DNA of 58,476 bases from an uncultured Oscillospiraceae bacterium (GTDB lineage Bacteria; Bacillota; Clostridia; Oscillospirales; Oscillospiraceae). The DNA lies in the NCBI GenBank assembly GCA_905205085.1, contig CAJLCG010000002.1:1-58476 (forward strand), read 5' to 3'. The notes below the pieces were generated by a model. That model searched no databases and was not told the DNA's origin. It worked only from the letters and a program-made list of their open reading frames with translations. The position numbers and the translations under genes were made by a program. This document shows, piece by piece, positions 39,534 through 47,026 of this stretch (positions within the stretch are counted from its first letter, which is position 1; each line of letters begins with the position of its first letter).

Positions 39534-39851
39534 TCAGCCGTGGGACTTCATTTCAAAGTGGATCAGCAGGGACAGCAGTGCCCGCAGCAGGACGACCGCC
39601 CCCAAGACGACCAATTCGTTCAGATCCCGTACCAACACGGTTTTCAGGATCTCTGCCGCCATTTTGAATTCCAGACTGGTGGCCAGTCCGTTGGCCAGGT
39701 CAAATTTTACGTCCAGAGGAACGTGGGTGACCAGCCCCTTACAGTAATTCCAGAAGGCGCGCGCGGCGGAGACAGCCACCACAAAGATGCCCATCAGCTC
39801 GCAGATGGAGATGATCGGGGGCAGAAGCAGGGCAATCAGTTCTTCCAGCAT
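39534..39851 (-). CDS. DUF1622 family membrane protein
   Basis: A 105-residue protein with two or three hydrophobic segments (ALLLPPIISICELMGIFVVAVSA near the start and VLGAVVLLRALLSLLIHFEM at the end), matching the DUF1622 family. The stretch FDLANGLATSLEFKMAAEILKTVLV is the family core. Function unknown. The start at 39851 follows GGGAGGT; an ATG six codons upstream lacks a ribosome site. It follows the DUF6054-like gene on the same strand. Confidence 0.8.
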   Translation of the reverse strand: MLEELIALLLPPIISICELMGIFVVAVSAARAFWNYCKGLVTHVPLDVKFDLANGLATSLEFKMAAEILKTVLVRDLNELVVLGAVVLLRALLSLLIHFEMKSHG

Positions 39852-39874
39852 GGCGTACCTCCCAAACATTTAAA

Positions 39875-40213
39875 TCAAAGCAAATGGTCCTGTAAACAGT
39901 CGAAGACCAGGGAGGAGAAGGAGGACGCGGCGCCCCAGTCAAAACGGAACAGTCCTTCGCCGCCACCGCCGCCGATGCAGTGTACCCGGGTGTGTCCGGA
40001 CAGATTGTCGATGGTGACGGTGAGGGTCAGACGGTTGCCCGCCCGCCAGTAGTGCTTTTCATAGACCGCCACCACGCAGCGTTCATCGCCCTGTCCCCGG
40101 ACCACATAGTGGTCCAGAAGTTCTCCGGTGATGCTGCCGTCTACCACGGCGGAATGGATTTTCTTGGCGGCCTCCTCCACAGACAGAGAGACCAGAAAGG
40201 TGTTTTGTTCCAT
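39875..40213 (-). CDS. DUF6054-like small protein
   Basis: A 112-residue soluble protein of beta-rich character, with strands VSLSVEEAAKKIHSAVVD, VVAVYEKHYWRAGNRLTLTVTIDN and TRVHCIGGGGGEGLFRFDWGAA. It resembles a family I recall as DUF6054; no function is known. GGAGGG precedes the ATG, and it lies 21 bases downstream of pyrD on the same strand, so it may be co-transcribed with the pyr genes. Nothing in it suggests a catalytic site. Confidence 0.6.
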   Translation of the reverse strand: MEQNTFLVSLSVEEAAKKIHSAVVDGSITGELLDHYVVRGQGDERCVVAVYEKHYWRAGNRLTLTVTIDNLSGHTRVHCIGGGGGEGLFRFDWGAASSFSSLVFDCLQDHLL

Positions 40214-40234
40214 GTGTTGGCCCTCCTTGTTAGT

Positions 40235-41155
40235 TTACCAGGGCTTGACGCCTCCGGTAAGCTGTGCTACCCGCTCCAGACCCTGCTTTGCGGCGATGTG
40301 GGAAAGCTCATCCCGCACCTTGAGGGGGGCAAAGGGATCGGAAAACATAGCGGTGCCCACTGCCACAGCGGTGGCTCCGGCCAGCATCAGCTGAGCTGCG
40401 TCCTCACCACGGCTCACGCCGCCCATGCCCAGAATGGGGATCTTCACGGCCTGGGAAACCTCCCACACCATCCGTACGGCTACCGGCAGGACGGCGGGGC
40501 CGGACATGCCGCCGGTGTTCATCTTCAAAATGGGACGGTGGGTATTCACGTCAATGCGCATACCGCGCAGAGTGTTGATGAGGGATACCGCGTCGGCGCC
40601 GCCGTCTTCCACAGCCCGGGCGATCTCGGTGATGTCGGTAACGTTGGGGGAGAGCTTGACCATGACGGGCACCTTGCCCGCATGGGCCTTGGCCACCTGG
40701 GTGACTTCAGCGGCCAGCTCGGGACGGGTGCCGTAGGCCAGACCGCCCGCCTTCACGTTGGGGCAGGAGATGTTGACCTCGATCATGTCCACGCCGGCCT
40801 CAGAGAGCTTTTCACACATGATGCCGTACTCCTCGGGGGTGTTGCCCGAGATGTTGGCAATGACCTTCACATCATACTGGCGCAGGAAGGGGAGCTCTTC
40901 GGCGATAAAGGCGTCCACTCCGGGGTTTTGCAGGCCCACCGAGTTTAGGATGCCCATGGGAGTCTCCGCAATACGGGGAGCGGGATTTCCCTCCCGGCGG
41001 TGGAGGGTCAGGCCCTTGGCGCAGATGCCGCCCAGCTCGCTGAGATCATAGAACTGGCCGTACTCCCGGCCAAAGCCGTAGGTACCCGAGGCCACACAGA
41101 TGGGGTTTTTCATGGTCATCCCGGCCAGGGTAACGCTCATATCCACATTAGGCAT
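40235..41155 (-). CDS. pyrD: Dihydroorotate dehydrogenase B, catalytic subunit
   Basis: A 306-residue FMN enzyme oxidising dihydroorotate to orotate in pyrimidine synthesis. Family elements: VASGTYGFGREYGQFYDL, AETPMGILNSVGLQNPG, EVNISCPNVKAGGLAYGTRPE with the catalytic Cys, MVKLSPNVTDI, INTLRGMRID and the FMN phosphate loop GMGGVSRGEDA. Together with PyrK it forms the class 1B NAD-linked heterotetramer. The true start is the ATG at 41155, which overlaps the end of pyrK by 8 bases and has AGGAGGTG; the open frame extends upstream inside pyrK and is not used. Confidence 0.95.
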   Translation of the reverse strand: MPNVDMSVTLAGMTMKNPICVASGTYGFGREYGQFYDLSELGGICAKGLTLHRREGNPAPRIAETPMGILNSVGLQNPGVDAFIAEELPFLRQYDVKVIANISGNTPEEYGIMCEKLSEAGVDMIEVNISCPNVKAGGLAYGTRPELAAEVTQVAKAHAGKVPVMVKLSPNVTDITEIARAVEDGGADAVSLINTLRGMRIDVNTHRPILKMNTGGMSGPAVLPVAVRMVWEVSQAVKIPILGMGGVSRGEDAAQLMLAGATAVAVGTAMFSDPFAPLKVRDELSHIAAKQGLERVAQLTGGVKPW

Positions 41156-41924
41156 TCCAGTCCACCTCCTTGGAGTCAAAGACGGGGCCGTCCTTGCACA
41201 CGTGTTTGCGGGAGCCGTCGGCCATGTCGCAGGCGCACACCAGGCAGGCGCCCACGCCGCAGCCCATGCGCTCCTCCATGGAAACCTGGCAGGGAATACC
41301 AAACTCCTCGGCCACCTTGGCCACGTTGCGCAGCATAGGCTTAGGACCGCAGGCCAGCACCGCGTCATAATTTTTGTCCTCATTCAGCTCCTGACGCACC
41401 AGTGCGTCCACAAAGCCGTGGTGGCCCAGAGAGCCGTCGTCGGTAGCGATCAGCACCTTTGCGCACTCGTCCTCAAAACAATTGGTCAGGATAATTTTAT
41501 CCTTGGAGCGGCCACCCAAAATGGCGGTGGATTTTCCACTGGTATACTGAGCGCAGCCCAGCATGGGGGGGATGCCGATACCGCCGCCCACCAGCAGGTA
41601 GCGGCCCTCCGGCTTCATGGTAAAGCCGTTGCCGGCCAGCCCCAGCACGTCCAGGCTGTGGCCAACCGGACGGTTCGCCAGCCACTGAGTCCCCTCGCCC
41701 CGGACCTCAAAGACGATGGTCAGAAGGTCCTGGGGGTCATTCTCCTGGCAGGAGCACACGGAGATGGGGCGGCGCAGGAGCAGGCCCTCACCGCACTTGA
41801 CGTGGACAAACTGGCCAGGGGCCTTGAAGGAGGTACGGACCATATCGCCGCACTCCAGGGTCATATAGATGGCGTCTCCCATCTGCTCTTTGGAGACGAT
41901 TTTACATTTGCGTTCTACTTTCAT
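41148..41924 (-). CDS. pyrK: Dihydroorotate dehydrogenase B, electron-transfer subunit
   Basis: A 258-residue ferredoxin reductase-like subunit. An FAD-binding beta-barrel (FVHVKCGEGLLLRRPISVCS) and an NAD-binding domain (YLLVGGGIGIPPMLG) are followed by a C-terminal [2Fe-2S] site with CGVGACLVCACD and a fourth Cys in KHVCKDGPVF. It passes electrons from PyrD FMN to NAD+. AAAGGTG precedes the ATG at 41924. Its stop overlaps the pyrD start. Immediately upstream on the strand are the two zinc-ribbon genes, separated from pyrK by 23 bases. Confidence 0.95.
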   Translation of the reverse strand: MKVERKCKIVSKEQMGDAIYMTLECGDMVRTSFKAPGQFVHVKCGEGLLLRRPISVCSCQENDPQDLLTIVFEVRGEGTQWLANRPVGHSLDVLGLAGNGFTMKPEGRYLLVGGGIGIPPMLGCAQYTSGKSTAILGGRSKDKIILTNCFEDECAKVLIATDDGSLGHHGFVDALVRQELNEDKNYDAVLACGPKPMLRNVAKVAEEFGIPCQVSMEERMGCGVGACLVCACDMADGSRKHVCKDGPVFDSKEVDWNA

Positions 41925-41947
41925 CGTGTCACACCTTTGTCTGACTA

Positions 41948-42550
41948 TTATTTTTCCCAGGGGGGACGGCTGTCTCGCCGCTTGTTCTCAGGCCGGGAGG
42001 CAGAACCGCGCTTCATAGCACAGTAGGGGCAGTTGATCAGGGAGCTGTGGCGGGTGCCGCACTCCGGACAGGTGACCATGTCCTCCTCTACCTCGGGCAG
42101 TTCCGGCGGTTCGGGGAGATAGAATTCCGCCTTGCCGCAGTGGGCGCAACGGATGATTTCCACCTCAAGCCACGAAGCAAACAGACCATCCCGGGCCACC
42201 GGGCCCAGCAGGCCATCGTCGCCCAAATGGAACCGCTTCATCCCGTATTTTTCCATGGGACCTCCGCACCGCAGGCAGGTCTTGTCCGTGCGGATGGCCT
42301 GGCGGGCCTGCTCAATCCGGGCAGCTTCCCGCTCTTGGCGGCTTCGTTCCCGGAGCAGAAACTTTTCCAGTTCCTTCGGCTCCGAAGCGCGCCCGGTCTC
42401 CAGCGCCTTTTCTGCCCGTTCCACAGGAGAGAGCTGGGATAACAGGCCGGAGCAGTCGGAACAGACCGGCTGGTCTGTACCGCCGCACATGATCAAGCCG
42501 CCGCCGAACAGGCCAAATTCCTTGCCGCAGAAAATGCACCGTTTTGCCAT
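41948..42550 (-). CDS. Zinc-ribbon protein A (paralogue pair in pyr operon)
   Basis: A 200-residue protein with four metal-binding Cys pairs: CIFCGK at residues 5-10, CSDC after a gap, CLRCGG and CAHCGK in the middle, CPECGTRHSS and CPYC near the end. The middle zinc-ribbon module (MEKYGMKRFHLGDDG) resembles its neighbour. It ends in the basic/aromatic tail PPWEK. Function unknown; the multi-ribbon layout could bind nucleic acid or hold metal. GGAGGGAG precedes the start, and the neighbour gene ends 12 bases upstream. It is unusual to have such proteins between pyrF and pyrK. Confidence 0.7.
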   Translation of the reverse strand: MAKRCIFCGKEFGLFGGGLIMCGGTDQPVCSDCSGLLSQLSPVERAEKALETGRASEPKELEKFLLRERSRQEREAARIEQARQAIRTDKTCLRCGGPMEKYGMKRFHLGDDGLLGPVARDGLFASWLEVEIIRCAHCGKAEFYLPEPPELPEVEEDMVTCPECGTRHSSLINCPYCAMKRGSASRPENKRRDSRPPWEK

Positions 42551-42562
42551 GGCTCTCCCTCC

Positions 42563-43081
42563 TTATTTTTCCCAGGGGGCTTTTTCTTCTTTCTGCCAGG
42601 GGAAACGAAAACTGCGTTTTTCATCGGGCTGGGCCGGGATCGTCTCCGGAGCGGCCTGAGAGGTTTGCTCCTTTGTCTCGCTTTCCTGTGTGGAAGAAGG
42701 GGGAACAAACCCGGCGGTGTACAGCTCCACCTTTCCGCACTGAGGGCAGGCGTACAGATCTACCTCATAATGGTCTGCCAACAGGGTCATCAGCCCACCC
42801 CCGCCATCTGCGCCAATGGAGAAGTTCTCCAGCTTGCGTTCCAGCATGGCGCCGCAGGCGGGGCAGATTTTTCCGGTATTTACATTGGCCTGTACCGTGT
42901 CTACCTTCTGTAAATAGGGAGAAGCCAGGATTTCCTGTTCCAGGTCCTGCCGTTCTCCAGGAGAGGCTTTGCTCATTCGGACATCACAGGCGCTGCACAA
43001 AATCTGCTTGCTGCCGTGAAAGTCCAGCTCGATCTGATCGAGCAGTCCAACTTTTTTGCCGCAGAGTACACAGTTGGCCAT
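42563..43081 (-). CDS. Zinc-ribbon protein B (paralogue pair in pyr operon)
   Basis: A 172-residue paralogue of the next gene. It starts MANCVLCGKKVGLLDQIEL, has CSACD, CPACGAMLERK and CPQCGKVELY ribbons, and a Pro/Gln/Glu-rich linker before the tail APWEK. Six to eight Cys can bind two or three zinc ions. GGAGGAG precedes the ATG at 43081. It lies 94 bases after pyrF across a hairpin and 12 bases before protein A. The pair share first and last motifs, indicating a tandem duplication. No catalytic residues are apparent. Confidence 0.7.
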   Translation of the reverse strand: MANCVLCGKKVGLLDQIELDFHGSKQILCSACDVRMSKASPGERQDLEQEILASPYLQKVDTVQANVNTGKICPACGAMLERKLENFSIGADGGGGLMTLLADHYEVDLYACPQCGKVELYTAGFVPPSSTQESETKEQTSQAAPETIPAQPDEKRSFRFPWQKEEKAPWEK

Positions 43082-43138
43082 ACGATCTCCTCCTTGTGCA
43101 GAGTGGATGATGTTACCGTTACAAACCGGGCGAGGATG

Positions 43139-43168
43139 TTCCCGCCGGGGCCAAGGTCCCAGCGGGAA
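43139..43168. terminator. Hairpin between pyrF and zinc-ribbon genes
   Basis: Arms TTCCCGC (43139-43145) and GCGGGAA (43162-43168) with a long GC-rich loop. On plus it is followed by TTTTGTTTT, but on minus, the coding strand here, no T-run follows; it may be an attenuator or processing site. Low confidence as a true terminator. Confidence 0.35.
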
Positions 43169-43175
43169 TTTTGTT

Positions 43176-44102
43176 TTATTCTACGGTTACAAACTGGGCG
43201 ATGTCGTCCCGCATGGCGATGGCAGCGTTCTGGGCCGCCTCCTGGAAGTCGTGGCCGTCGCCGCCGGTCTTCTTCCAGGCGCACATAATGCCCCGGGAGG
43301 AGTTGACGATGGCGCCGTGGCCCTTCTCGTTGAAGGCGTACTTCACGTCCGCCGCGGTACCGCCCTGAGCGCCGTAGCCGGGCACCAGGAAGAAGGTGTG
43401 GGGCAGACGGGAGCGGAGATCCTGAATCTGCTGGGGATAGGTGGCACCGGTGACGGCACCGGCCATGGTAAAGCCGTACTTGCCCTCGGTCCCGGCGGCA
43501 ATCTGCTCGTTGAGCTCACCCATAACCTCATAGATGGTGCGGCCGTCGGCGGCCTTCACGTCCTGAAGTTCACCGGAGCCGGGGTTGGAGGTTTTCACCA
43601 GTACGAACGCACACTTGTCCTCGCCCTTGGCGGCCTCCAGGAAGGGCTTGATGGAGTCGGAGCCCATATAGCCGTTGAGGGTGACGCAGTCGGCGTCAAA
43701 GGACTTGAACACCTGGCCCTCGATGGGAGCGCCGGAGAGCCAGCCCTCGGCGTAGGCGGTGGCGGTGGAGCCGATGTCGCCGCGCTTGATGTCGGCGATG
43801 ACAAACAGACCCTTCTCCTTGGCATAGCGGATGGTGCGCTCTAGCATTTCCATGCCCTGCCAGCCCAGGTTCTCATAGTAGGCGCTCTGGGGCTTGACAG
43901 CGGGGACGATGTCACACAGAGCATCGATCAGGCCCACGTTGAACTGCCAAATGGCCTCCACGGCCCCCTTCAGGCCCACGCCATACTTCTCAAAGGCTTC
44001 CTTGCGGATATGCTCGGGGACATACTCAATGCGGGCGTCCAGCCCAGCCACGGTGGGGTTTTTCTTCTCTCGGATCTTCTCCTGCAGCACGTCAAAGGAC
44101 AT
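43176..44102 (-). CDS. pyrF: Orotidine 5'-phosphate decarboxylase (long type)
   Basis: A 308-residue enzyme converting OMP to UMP. The catalytic motif is ADIKRGDIGSTATAY (Lys-Asp pair with the following Asp), with TVAGLDARIEYVP at the start, FNVGLIDALCDIVPAVKPQ and FLVPGYGAQGGT for the phosphate site. Length and order fit the longer group 2 (OMPDC type 2) found in Clostridia. GAAGGGAA precedes the ATG. It is 55 bases downstream of pyrC on the same strand. The two zinc-ribbon genes follow. Confidence 0.95.
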   Translation of the reverse strand: MSFDVLQEKIREKKNPTVAGLDARIEYVPEHIRKEAFEKYGVGLKGAVEAIWQFNVGLIDALCDIVPAVKPQSAYYENLGWQGMEMLERTIRYAKEKGLFVIADIKRGDIGSTATAYAEGWLSGAPIEGQVFKSFDADCVTLNGYMGSDSIKPFLEAAKGEDKCAFVLVKTSNPGSGELQDVKAADGRTIYEVMGELNEQIAAGTEGKYGFTMAGAVTGATYPQQIQDLRSRLPHTFFLVPGYGAQGGTAADVKYAFNEKGHGAIVNSSRGIMCAWKKTGGDGHDFQEAAQNAAIAMRDDIAQFVTVE

Positions 44103-44157
44103 GGTTGATCTTCCCTTCTCTTGTAAATCTTTCTTTCTTAGTTAGTGGAGTGTTTTC

Positions 44158-45438
44158 TCAGCAATCCTGATAGATCACATTCCCGCCTACAATGGTGTAC
44201 TTCACCTTACCCTTGACCTCACGTCCGGCAAAGGGGGTGTTCCGGGCCTTGGAGGCAAACTGCTCCGGGTCGATGGTCCAGACTTCCTCAGGGTCAAAGA
44301 TGGTGATATCGGCATCGCTGCCCAAGGACAGGCGGCCCTTGGAGCTGAGATGCAGAATGGAGGCGGGGGTGTAGGTCATGCGCTTGATGATCTCGGGCAG
44401 CTTCATCTTGCCCGTGTGGTAGAGCTCGGTGAGGGTGATGGCCAGGGAGGTCTCCAGGCCCACCATACCGCTGGGCGCCCGGGTGAGGGGACGGGACTTC
44501 TCCTCGGCGGAGTGGGGGGCGTGGTCGGTGGCGATGGCATCGATGGTGCCGTCCTTCAGGCCGGTGATGATGCCCTTGATGTCCTTGGCGGTACGCAGCG
44601 GGGGATTGACCCGGGCCATGGAGCCCTGGGTGAGGATCTCGTCCTCTGTGAGGGTAAAGTACTGGGGGCAGGTCTCGCAGGTGATGGCCACGCCACGCTT
44701 TTTCATCCGGCGGATGATGTCCACGCTCTTGGCGGTGGACACATGACAGATGTGCACATGGGCGCCGGTCTCCTCGGCCAGCATGGCGTCCCGCATGACC
44801 ATAATTTCCTCGGCAATCGCAGGCCGTCCCTCCAGCCACAGCTGGCGGGATACGCTGCCCTCGTTCACGGCCCGGCCCTCTACCATGGTGGTGTCTTCAC
44901 AATGGCACAGCACCGGCAGCTCCAGGCGCTTGGCGTGGATCATCACATCCCGCATCAGGTTGGCGTTGTCCACATTGCAGCCGTCATCAGACAGGGCGAT
45001 CGCGCCCGCCTTTTTCAGCGCGTCGGCATCCGAGGGCTCCTCGCCCCGCATGCCCAGAGAGACAGCGGCAATGGGGTAGACATGGACCCCGTTGGCCTGG
45101 GCGGCCTTGTCTTTGACATAGCGGATCTGTTCCGGGTTATCCACCACCGGGTCGGTGTTGGCCATACAGGCCACCGAAGTAACGCCGCCATGGGCGGCGG
45201 CGGCAGTACCGGTAAAGATGTCCTCCTTGTAGGTGAGTCCGGGGTCACGCAGGTGTACGTGCATGTCCACCAGGCCGGGGCATACCACAAGACCGTCTGC
45301 GTCGATTACCTGGTCGGCCTCCTGCCGGATGTCCTTCTCCAGCTGGACCACTTTTCCGTTTTCGATATACAGGTCTTGAATGGAGACGGTACCGCTTACC
45401 GGGTCCACCACACGTCCGTGTTGAATAAGAAGTTTCAT
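44158..45438 (-). CDS. pyrC: Dihydroorotase
   Basis: A 426-residue class I dihydroorotase. Metal ligands: two His in DMHVHLRDPG, a His in VLCHCEDT, one in HICHVST, and Asp in IATDHAPH; the residue for bridging is in the family Asp-containing stretch SDDGCNV. C-terminal composite strands (LSLGSDADITIFDPEEVW) complete the fold. It converts carbamoyl-aspartate to dihydroorotate. The start at 45438 has TGGAGG upstream, whereas the longer frame adds 27 residues that lie over the promoter leader. First gene of the pyr operon. Confidence 0.95.
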   Translation of the reverse strand: MKLLIQHGRVVDPVSGTVSIQDLYIENGKVVQLEKDIRQEADQVIDADGLVVCPGLVDMHVHLRDPGLTYKEDIFTGTAAAAHGGVTSVACMANTDPVVDNPEQIRYVKDKAAQANGVHVYPIAAVSLGMRGEEPSDADALKKAGAIALSDDGCNVDNANLMRDVMIHAKRLELPVLCHCEDTTMVEGRAVNEGSVSRQLWLEGRPAIAEEIMVMRDAMLAEETGAHVHICHVSTAKSVDIIRRMKKRGVAITCETCPQYFTLTEDEILTQGSMARVNPPLRTAKDIKGIITGLKDGTIDAIATDHAPHSAEEKSRPLTRAPSGMVGLETSLAITLTELYHTGKMKLPEIIKRMTYTPASILHLSSKGRLSLGSDADITIFDPEEVWTIDPEQFASKARNTPFAGREVKGKVKYTIVGGNVIYQDC

Positions 45439-45524
45439 AGTTAAAGAATCCTCCAAAGGGTAGGGCAAATGCCCCGTGCAATGTTCCAAAAATGTGCAGC
45501 AATGTGCGCACATACTCAACCTAA

Positions 45525-45553
45525 ATTATAGCGGAATCCACAGGATTTAGCAA
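45525..45553 (-). promoter_or_regulatory. pyr operon promoter and leader
   Basis: Minus strand TTGCTA (45553-45548), 17-base spacer, perfect TATAAT (45530-45525). About 80 bases of leader follow, with a small GGGC-ATTT-GCCC hairpin and a GTGCGCAC palindrome. No PyrR attenuator could be recognised in it. Confidence 0.75.
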
Positions 45554-45634
45554 CGCATTTTTCCCCGAAACCGGAAAGAATAACAATGCGCGCCAAACAA
45601 GGGTTTTTGGTGCGGGAAAGGACGTGAAGAAGCG

Positions 45635-45811
45635 ATGAATGGATGCGGATACGGAAAGTTTTTTCTGGGCATGACCATGGGCATGGCGGCCGGTGCCGCT
45701 ATGGGCATGACCATGGCCCCCTCCCGGCGGGAGATGCGGCGGGTGGCCCACAAGGCGGCCAAGAATGTCACCGAGGCGGTGGAGACCCTCACCGATGCCA
45801 TGGGCATGTGA
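45635..45811 (+). CDS. Methionine-rich glycine-zipper micro-protein
   Basis: A 58-residue protein, about one in six residues Met. Residues 8-28 form a hydrophobic Gly/Ala/Met stretch (KFFLGMTMGMAAGAAMGMTM) suited to a membrane helix or glycine zipper, followed by a basic and then amphipathic helix (RREMRRVAHKAAKNVTEAVE). It resembles YtxH-like small membrane proteins. AAAGGA lies 12 bases and GAAGAAG 4 bases upstream. Its own stop is followed by a strong hairpin. Function unknown; a role in the envelope or in metal handling would be guesswork. Confidence 0.65.
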   Translation: MNGCGYGKFFLGMTMGMAAGAAMGMTMAPSRREMRRVAHKAAKNVTEAVETLTDAMGM

Positions 45812-45817
45812 CCACAG

Positions 45818-45846
45818 GCCCGGCGGAGCAGAGTGCTCCGCCGGGC
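45818..45846 (+). terminator. Hairpin after the Met-rich gene
   Basis: Perfect 13-bp arms GCCCGGCGGAGCA and TGCTCCGCCGGGC with loop GAG, followed by AAAAAAG rather than T. A stable hairpin but not a canonical plus-strand terminator. Confidence 0.5.
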
Positions 45847-45857
45847 AAAAAAGAGAC

Positions 45858-45912
45858 TTGACAAACTGGTTAGCTTATGCTAATTTACGGTTAGTTAGCG
45901 ATAACTAACTAA
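45858..45912 (+). promoter_or_regulatory. Promoter with two inverted repeats, possible metal-regulator operators
   Basis: TTGACA (45858-45863), 17-base spacer, TAATTT (45881-45886). TTAGCTTATGCTAA (45870-45883) lies in the spacer and over the -10 box. TTAGTTAGCGATAACTAACTAA (45891-45912) follows it. Both are inverted repeats with the TTAG...CTAA half-sites of DtxR/IdeR- or Fur-type iron boxes, so the DUF3793-flavodoxin operon is probably repressed by metal-loaded regulator. Confidence 0.72.
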
Positions 45913-45935
45913 AAGGAGGGATCACACTGACTAGC

Positions 45936-46487
45936 TTGGATCATCTGTTGGCCACCCACTGTGCCCCAGCCCTGGCGGGAATCAAGCCGGCCAGTCTGGT
46001 TTCCTGCCAGCGCAGCCGGTTTCCCCAGCTGCCTCAACTGCTGGATGAGTACCGTAGGGCGTTTGGTCCCAAGGACATACATTTCCAGATCCTTTGTACT
46101 TGTTCGGAGCGATATCTTCTGCTGGTCTACCGCCAGACCATGCTGGAGGACTGTTTGGCCGGAGAAGAGGCGGCGCGGCTGCTGGAGCAGTTCGGTTACC
46201 GCCGGGAGGAGCCGCTGGAGGCAAAGCTGGACCGCCTTGCCCGGCGGGCGGCGGGGCAGGGGGGATTCCCTCATGAAATCGGGCTGTTTTTGGGCTACCC
46301 GGTGGAGGATGTGAAAGGATTTATCCGCTACGGGGGCGCAGGCTGCAAGCTGTGCGGCTGCTGGAAGGTGTATGGAGATGTGGAACATGCGGCCAGTCAG
46401 TTTGCCCGCATTGCCCGGGTGTGCCGCGCTTGTGTGCGGCGGGTAGAGCAGGGGGAGACCCTGTTTGAAGTGTTTGCTGTGGCATAG
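45936..46487 (+). CDS. DUF3793 family protein
   Basis: A 183-residue protein of the DUF3793 family, which in Clostridia is commonly found beside flavodoxin and Feo genes. Family stretches are HCAPALAGIKPASLVSC at the start, LLVYRQTMLEDCL, and GGFPHEIGLFLGYPVEDVKGFI. The C-terminal half has a cysteine cluster CKLCGCWKVYGD and CRACVRR, possibly a metal site. A TTG at 45936 is the most likely start; AGGAGGG is 15 bases upstream, a CTG at 45927 would be better spaced. Function unknown; its iron-regulator-like promoter supports a role in iron limitation. Confidence 0.8.
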   Translation: MDHLLATHCAPALAGIKPASLVSCQRSRFPQLPQLLDEYRRAFGPKDIHFQILCTCSERYLLLVYRQTMLEDCLAGEEAARLLEQFGYRREEPLEAKLDRLARRAAGQGGFPHEIGLFLGYPVEDVKGFIRYGGAGCKLCGCWKVYGDVEHAASQFARIARVCRACVRRVEQGETLFEVFAVA

Positions 46488-46520
46488 CCAAGTATATATG
46501 AATATTTTAGGAGGTTCACC

Positions 46521-46952
46521 ATGAGTAAGATTGCTGTGATCTACTGGAGCCAGACCGGAAATACCGAAATGATGGCCAACGCCATCGCGGAGGGCATTCG
46601 GGAAGCGGGAGCGGAGTGCGATGTGCTCACCGTGCCCGCGGTGAGTGCCGACCAGGCCGCGGAGTACGAGAAGCTGGCCCTGGGCTGCCCTGCTATGGGA
46701 GCTGAGGTGCTGGAGGAGATGGACTTTGAGCCCTTCTTCACCGATCTGGAGCGCCGCCTCAGCGGCCGTCCGGTGGCCCTGTTCGGCTCCTACGGCTGGG
46801 GCGACGGCCAGTGGATGCGGGATTGGGTGCAGCGTACCCAGAACGCCAACGCCAACCTCTACCAGAATGAGGGTCTGATGATCAACGAGACCCCCGACGA
46901 GGACGGCCTGGAGCAGTGCCGGGAGTTTGGCCGGGGCTTTGCTAAATATTGA
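46521..46952 (+). CDS. Flavodoxin
   Basis: A 143-residue flavodoxin with the FMN phosphate loop SQTGNT (10-15) in IYWSQTGNTEMMANAI, the LGCPAMGAEVLEE and FGSYGWGDGQWM segments that flank the isoalloxazine ring, and an ending GLEQCREFGRGFAKY. It serves as a low-potential one-electron carrier that replaces ferredoxin when iron is short. AGGAGG precedes the ATG; it follows the DUF3793 gene by 33 bases and ends in a strong terminator, so both are in the operon under the TTAG/CTAA boxes. Confidence 0.93.
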   Translation: MSKIAVIYWSQTGNTEMMANAIAEGIREAGAECDVLTVPAVSADQAAEYEKLALGCPAMGAEVLEEMDFEPFFTDLERRLSGRPVALFGSYGWGDGQWMRDWVQRTQNANANLYQNEGLMINETPDEDGLEQCREFGRGFAKY

Positions 46953-46965
46953 TCCAGATACATAG

Positions 46966-47003
46966 AAAACCGGACGGTTCACGCAGGAACCGTCCGGTTT
47001 TCG
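46966..47003. terminator. Bidirectional terminator after flavodoxin
   Basis: 15-bp perfect arms AAAACCGGACGGTTC and GAACCGTCCGGTTTT. It lies 14 bases after flavodoxin and 24 before the end of the kinase gene on the opposite strand. The T-runs are short (T4 each way). Confidence 0.85.
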
Positions 47004-47026
47004 TATGGAAAGGAATGAAAAAAGCG

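Noticed and set aside
45439..45524. PyrR-type attenuator in the pyr leader
   Set aside because: The leader is short, has no terminator/antiterminator pair and no recognisable PyrR site.
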